NCBI GenBank assembly: GCA_023055505.1
Contig: JALIRH010000098.1
Span: forward strand, 1,116,001 to 1,180,000
DNA: 64,000 nt
Direction of reading: 5' to 3'
Source of the DNA: Callipepla californica brunnescens
Lineage: Eukaryota; Chordata; Aves; Galliformes; Odontophoridae
Part shown: in pieces, positions 59,479 through 64,000 of the stretch
Position numbering within the stretch: position 1 is the first letter of the stretch
Layout: every line of letters begins with the position of its first letter
Translations under genes and position numbers: made by a program
The notes under the pieces: model-generated
The model's input: only the letters and a program-made list of their open reading frames with translations
Told to the model about the DNA's origin: nothing
Databases searched by the model: none

Positions 59479-59673
59479 GTTGCTGAAAACTTTGTTCCTC
59501 CCTTGTTGGGTGCCGCTCTCATTGACTACCAGAGAAATGTTCCAGCTGCTAGAGAGCCTGCAGTACTGGGTGCTGTGGCTGTGGCTGTAAAGAAGCTGGG
59601 TGGGCACATCGCTGCTGAAATACCTCAGATCTTTGATGCTGTTTTTGAGTGCACGTTAAATATGATCAAGAAG
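59479..59673 (+). pseudogene. XPO1-like exon d
   Basis: Acceptor TTGATGTAG; open frame of 65 codons with AENFVPPLL, IDYQRNVPAAREP and EIPQIFDAVFECTLNM; donor GTATTC. Confidence 0.9.
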
Positions 59674-60417
59674 GTATTCCTATGTAAATTTTGGATAACG
59701 GAAAAAAAAAGAAAAGGGATTTTATATTCAGGATATTGCAAGAAAGGGGGCAGGGCGTGTTATGCTATGTAGTTTACATAGCATTATTCTGTTGGGTGGA
59801 AATGAAGGTGAGGTTGATGAGCTGTGGCTGTCTGGGTGAATGTCTTGATCTCACTGACTTAATTTCTTGATCCAGTTCTGGAATTAAATTCGGAGTTGTT
59901 TTTCTGTTCCAGGACCTTGGGATGTCGTGGTCCTGGAAGCTGAAGTCTACTTGAAGTATATTCATACGTCCTTTGAGTAGAAGTATTGATTAGTTCTTGA
60001 AGTATTTCTTTCCTGATTTCCGTAGCTGCTAGAGTTTCTGTGTTACGGTTTACAGCAGGTACTTGCACAATAGATGGGTGCCGTTTTGCAGCAGTGTGAA
60101 TCAGAAAGTGTATCCCTGTAGTGGCTGGGTGCTTAACCGCTGAGGCCGTCTGTCCTGTGCCTGTGGAGCAAGTGGTAATTAATGTTGTGCACTGACCAAA
60201 TGTGGTTCACCCTGCTGACACTGTGTAAGTCCAGCAAATGGTCTTCTCAATCTATGGTGGTGAAAGTATGGGGAAAAATGTTGCTGGGAATCTGGGAACT
60301 GCATGCTTTGTTTTGTTTTTAGATTTCCTTAAAGCTGAGATCTCCATGGTAAGCCAGATTTTCTCTCCCAGATTTTCACAGTGAAAAGGCTGTATGGATT
60401 CAGGCCTTTTCTGCGAC
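59674..60417 (+). other. Intron-like sequence after exon d; no further exon seen
   Basis: Non-repetitive, T-rich sequence consistent with the next intron of the XPO1-like copy. The following exon of XPO1 is not recognisable here. It ends at the TTAGGG-like array. Confidence 0.55.
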
Positions 60418-61795
60418 TGGTTAGGGTTAGGGTTTAGGCTAGGGTTAGGGTCAGCTTCAGGGTCAGGGTTAGGGCAAGGGTTAGGTTTTGGTGTAGATTT
60501 CGGTTTAGGGTAAGGGTTAGGGATAATCTGAGTGTTAGCGTCAGGGACAGAAGTAGGTGAACTGTTCATGTTAGGAGTAGCATTAGGGTTAAGTTTAGAG
60601 TTAGACTTAGGATTGGATTTGTATGTAGGGTTAGGGGTAGGGTTAGTTTGAGTGTCAGGGTGAGGTAAGGGGTAGGCCTTGGGTTTGGCTTTGTGTTAAG
60701 TAAAGGTTTAGGAATAGTTGTAGGGTTAGTGTTTGGATTAGGATTTGGTTTAATATTAGGAACATGTTTTGGGATAGATTTAGGTGAGGGTTGTGGTGAT
60801 CTGATGCTTTTGGTTAGGTTTAGGGTTGGGCTTCCACTTGGGTTTTGTGGTAGGGTCTGAGTTTGGGTTAGGGTTAGGGTAGAGTTAGAATTAGGATTTG
60901 GGAAATGCTTCGAGTTCTGTTTAGGGTAAGGATTAGTGTTAGATTTAGGGTTTGAGTTAGGGTTAGGATTATGGTTAGGACTAGGGTTCTGTTAGGTTTT
61001 GGGTTAGGGTTATGGGTAAGTTTGTTTTAGTACTAGGGTAAGGTTATGTTTAGGGTTAGGGTTACGATTAGGGAAAGATTTAGTGATACAGTGTTAGGGT
61101 AAGTTTAGGTTATGGAATAGGGTTAGGTGTAAGATTGGGTTTAGTAATAGGGTTAGGTTTAGATTCTGGGTTAGGGTTAGAGATAGGGAAAGGGTTTGGG
61201 ATTGTTTTAGGTTTTGGATTAGGTTTAGGATTAGGGTTAGGGAAAAAGTTTTTCTCAGTTTTATGATTGTGTTTAGAGCTAGGATTAGGTTGAGTGTTCA
61301 TGTTAGCATTAGGGGAAGTTTTAGGTTTAGGTTTAGGTTTAGGATGCGATCTGTGTTTAGGGTTAGGGGCAGGGTCAGTTTGAGTGTAAGGGTCAGATTA
61401 GGGTTAGGCCTCTGGTTAGGGTTAAGGTTAGGAATAGGATTAGGTTTCAGGTTAGTGTTAGGGTTAGGCCTGGGATTGCTGTTAGGGTTAGGTTAAGGTA
61501 AGTCTTGTGGTTAGGGTTAGGTGTAGGAAAAGGGTTTTGGGGATAGGGATAGTGTATAGGTAAGGGTTAGAATTCGATTTAGGATTAGGCTTAGGGATAG
61601 GGTTTGTTTGAGTTCTAAGGTTAGATACAGCATTAGAACTAGGTTGAGTGTCAGTGTTAGGATTAGGGTTTGGGTTACTGTTGAGGATAGGAATAGGGAT
61701 AGGTTTAGGGTTATGCTTAGGGTTCAGGCTAGGTACAGGGTTCGGGTTAGGTTTAAGGTGAGTGTTAGGCTTAGGGTAAGGATTGTGGTAAAAAT
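60418..61795 (+). repeat. TTAGGG-like array
   Basis: Degenerate G-strand telomere-like sequence on +. It shares modules with the macro-units (for example TCAGGGTGAGG...GGGGTAGGCCTTGGG at ~60655 and GGTTTAGGTTTAGG at ~61325) but is not colinear with any one unit. It joins the XPO1-like intron on one side and ERV-D on the other. Confidence 0.9.
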
Positions 61796-61799
61796 GAGT

Positions 61800-62331
61800 T
61801 CTCTACTTGTTAATCAAACCGACTCGAGACAGATGTGTCCGTGTTTTTCAGCGTGTTTTTTTTTCTGAGAACTATGTAGTTTGTAGAAGTCTCAAAAGAG
61901 ATATATCGATGTTTTGTCTAAAAACTGTAGTTTGTGCAAGTTGGAGCCACAGCGCTTAGTTCTAACACCTGGACAATGAACAACAGATAGCAGTGACCTT
62001 TGGAGAAACTGCAAAAGAAAAAGAAGTGAAAATCTCCTCTTGAGCGCGCGTGATCGGAGCTGAGGAAAACTATGGCCTTCATCATCTCGATCGCCAGGAG
62101 GCAGAGAACGACCCCCAGATAACAGGCAGCGCAGCCCAGGAAGAGAAAGATAAGACATGAATGCAGAGATAAGGGACAATGAAAAGAGGGGTTGGGGGGC
62201 CCTGTTGAGCACCTCTGGTGCAGAGGAGACTCCCAGCCGCCCAGCGCTGTTCCGCTCATTTCTTGCTTGCTCAATAAATTCCTTACTGTTGGCAACAGTT
62301 GGTGCGTATCGTTCTCTTCACACCTCTAACA
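61800..62331 (+). repeat. 5' LTR of ERV-D (left edge uncertain)
   Basis: Unique sequence ending CTCTAACA right before a primer binding site. AATAAA at 62273-62278, about 55 bp before the end. The start could lie anywhere from ~61800 to ~61910: several TG dinucleotides are possible and no second LTR is available for comparison. Confidence 0.65.
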
Positions 62332-62334
62332 ATT

Positions 62335-62352
62335 TGGTGCCGTGACTCGGAT
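62335..62352 (+). other. Primer binding site of ERV-D, tRNA-His type
   Basis: TGGTGCCGTGACTCGGAT, three bases after the LTR. It is the complement of the tRNA-His 3' end, the same primer type as in mammalian HERV-H. Confidence 0.92.
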
Positions 62353-62429
62353 CCAGGCGACTCTGCTGTGGAATTCCCACTCCAGGGGAGCACCCCGTCT
62401 TCGGACGGCCCCTGGGCTGGGGAACTTCT

Positions 62430-63661
62430 GTGCAGAGACCTGTAGCTCCGAACTCTAGGTACAGCTCGCAGGTAAAGCTACCGGACATACCACTAGAAAG
62501 TCCCCTAGGTTTAATGTTAAAACATTGGGGTGATTCTCCCTCAGAATCTGTAGAATCTGATATTGGAACCTTTCTGTTCCCCCTAATTAAAAAAAGGAAT
62601 ACAACAGAGGAGGACATTATACACTATCCCCCCGCCTTACGCTCCCCCCGAACAGAATCCAGCGGCTCCGCCGGAGCAAGCTGAATCTGACTTGGGAGAT
62701 GAACCTGAATGTGAACCCCTAGACTTCCCTAGGAGGATCACTAGAAGGCAAGCTAGGCAGGAGAGGGGTCAAGGAGGAAACGTTCTCCCTTGAAGAGAAA
62801 TACCTGTAGCTACCGGAGGATCAAAGCCAGGAGCTGGCTATGTTTCAGTTCCCTTCAACTCAGGAGATACATAAGGGAATTTCAGAAGGAGATGGGGAAT
62901 TTGCTGGAGGATCCTTGAGGGGTCTCCGAGAGGCTAGATCAATCTTCAGGTCCAAACCATTAAACTTAGGATGAAACACAGGCAATTTTGGGCATACTAT
63001 TTAGAGCAGAAGAAAGGGATATGATCAGGAGGGCAGGTACGTGAATCTGGGATCAGCAACACCCGTCTGGCCCAGGAGCAGATCTAAAGTGACCCTTACA
63101 GCGGCCCAATTGGGATAATCAGAGCCAGGAACATGGTACTCACATGGCAGATTTGCGAGTTCTTATTATTCAAGGGATTAGAGAATCTGTCCCTCAGGGA
63201 CAGAATATCAATAAGGCAAATAAGGCAAGCAACGGAAAAAAGATGAAACTCCTACTGAGTGGTTAGAGAGACTATGCAGAAATGTACAGTTCTATTCAGG
63301 ATTAGATCCTGCTACCCCGTGGGGCGAGCTCTCCTGAAAACGCGGTTTGAAGCTAGGTCCTGGACAGATATTGGAAGGAAACTAGAGAAGCTGGAGGACT
63401 GGCAGGAGAGAGGATTAGATGAATTGCTGAGAGAGGCTCAGAAAGTATACGTTAAGGAGAGAGGAGGAGACTCAGAAGAGGCAAGCTGGAAGTCTGATAG
63501 CCGCGGTAAGAGAAGGACAGAAGGGGGCGTTCCAGGCAAGGAGAAGAGGGAATATTCCTCGGGCAGAAAATGCGCTTCAACCCAAGCAGAACAGACCCAG
63601 AGATATGAGGACAGTCGAATGCTTCTACTGTCAGAAAAAGGGACACATGAAGAAAGACTGT
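62430..63661 (+). pseudogene. ERV-D gag (decayed, gammaretrovirus-like)
   Basis: Pieces in changing frames: a matrix/p12-like region (LIKKRNTTEEDIIHYPPAL, ~62580-62640, then Pro/Glu-rich sequence), the end of capsid at ~63290-63470 (KTRFEARSWTDI, WQERGLDELLREAQ), a highly charged linker, and one perfect CX2CX4HX4C zinc knuckle at 63620-63661 (CFYCQKKGHMKKDC). Several stops and frameshifts; the knuckle is in a different frame from the capsid end. Layout and the single knuckle fit class I (gamma-like) Gag. Confidence 0.8.
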
Positions 63662-63715
63662 AGAAAGAGAATCTGGGACGAGCAAATGTTTCAGGAGGAC
63701 TGAGGGGGTCAGGGA

Positions 63716-64000
63716 CTCTATGTGCTGGGGACCTGGGAAAGAAACAAGCCCTTGATAAAATTGAAATTGGGTTCTCAGCGTCAGGAAATGGAATTTTTGG
63801 TAGAGTCTGGGGCAGAAAGATCGACTGTTCAATATTTACCTCGAGGATGTTCTTTATCCTCGGAAGAGCTACAAGTAATTGGAACAAAAGGGGAACCTTT
63901 TATGGTACCTGTTGTAAAGCAGGTAGAAATAGAATCACCTAGCACCTATGGAACTGAGTCTTTTTTATTGGTACCTGAAGCAGAATAGAATTTGCTAGGG
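63716..64000 (+). pseudogene. ERV-D protease start (runs off the window)
   Basis: The frame contains FLVESGAERSTV, aligned to the aspartic protease signature in which D-T/S-G is expected: the catalytic Asp codon is GAG (Glu) at 63803-63805. A TAG at 63986-63988 precedes NLLG, the start of the conserved NLLGRD helix. Truncated by the window end. Confidence 0.8.

Larger units (their letters stand above)
56960..59673 (+). pseudogene. XPO1: XPO1-like gene fragment, four exons
   Basis: XPO1 (CRM1) is the nuclear export receptor for leucine-rich NES cargo, a ring of HEAT repeats of about 1071 residues. Four consecutive exons (56960-57094, 57412-57595, 58994-59100, 59479-59673) encode roughly residues 570-790, with splice phases that join correctly and mostly canonical splice sites. 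The introns show this is a segmental duplicate and not a retrocopy. The first exon has an in-frame TAG where the family has Trp. Upstream exons are replaced by CR1/ERV-C; the next exon (expected to follow 59673) is absent before the TTAGGG-like array at 60418. The NES-groove Cys lies upstream and is not present. It is a truncated, probably dead paralogue; divergence is higher than expected for the very conserved true XPO1. Confidence 0.88.

Noticed and set aside
1..64000. tRNA or rRNA genes
   Set aside because: No cloverleaf with A/B boxes or rRNA-like sequence was noticed; the tRNA-like matches are 18-bp retroviral primer sites only.

Overview
The window looks like a subtelomeric, satellite-rich piece of a bird genome, most likely a galliform (chicken-like) microchromosome. 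The reasons are a CR1-type LINE fragment, class II endogenous retrovirus (ERV) env with an avian-type transmembrane subunit, two split vertebrate genes (SGF29 and an XPO1-like copy), and roughly 50 kb of tandem arrays, much of it degenerate TTAGGG/CCCTAA. Nothing is bacterial: there are no operons or ribosome binding sites. Species is an inference.

Layout. 1-16350 holds nearly three copies of a 5.3-5.9 kb macro-unit: a TTAGGG-strand arm, a ~165 bp hinge, then a CCCTAA-strand arm. The hinge is a retroviral protease fragment. Unit 1 carries a young, nearly complete ERV (ERV-A, 1252-4818) with an intact Gag-like ORF but a gutted pol. In unit 3 the hinge runs on into the ERV it came from (ERV-B, 16351-20691: decayed pol, env, 3' LTR). 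20692-24970 is minisatellite with CTCF-like modules, a promoter-like island and the last exon of SGF29. 24971-36804 is CCCTAA-like sequence with a solo LTR. 36805-42494 is an 8-bp array with two more LTR insertions. 42495-51837 is an 11-bp array interrupted at 46545-47401 by a GC-rich island that holds SGF29 exon 1 and a divergent GGC-repeat ORF. 51838-56265 is a minus-strand ERV (ERV-C: 5' LTR, gag, protease, RT, cut in RNase H). 56266-59673 holds a CR1 piece and four exons of an XPO1-like pseudogene. 60418-61795 is TTAGGG-like again. 61800-64000 is the start of a class I ERV (ERV-D).

How it fits together. The only cellular coding sequence recognised is SGF29 (first and last exons, minus strand, 22.5 kb of satellite between them, no middle exon seen) and the truncated XPO1-like copy. 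Everything else is telomere-like repeat, minisatellite or retroelement. Target-site duplications show that ERV-A and the solo LTRs inserted into pre-existing repeats, while the protease hinge shows that the macro-units formed after ERV-B was already present. Assembly collapse or misjoining is a real risk in such sequence and affects every structural conclusion.
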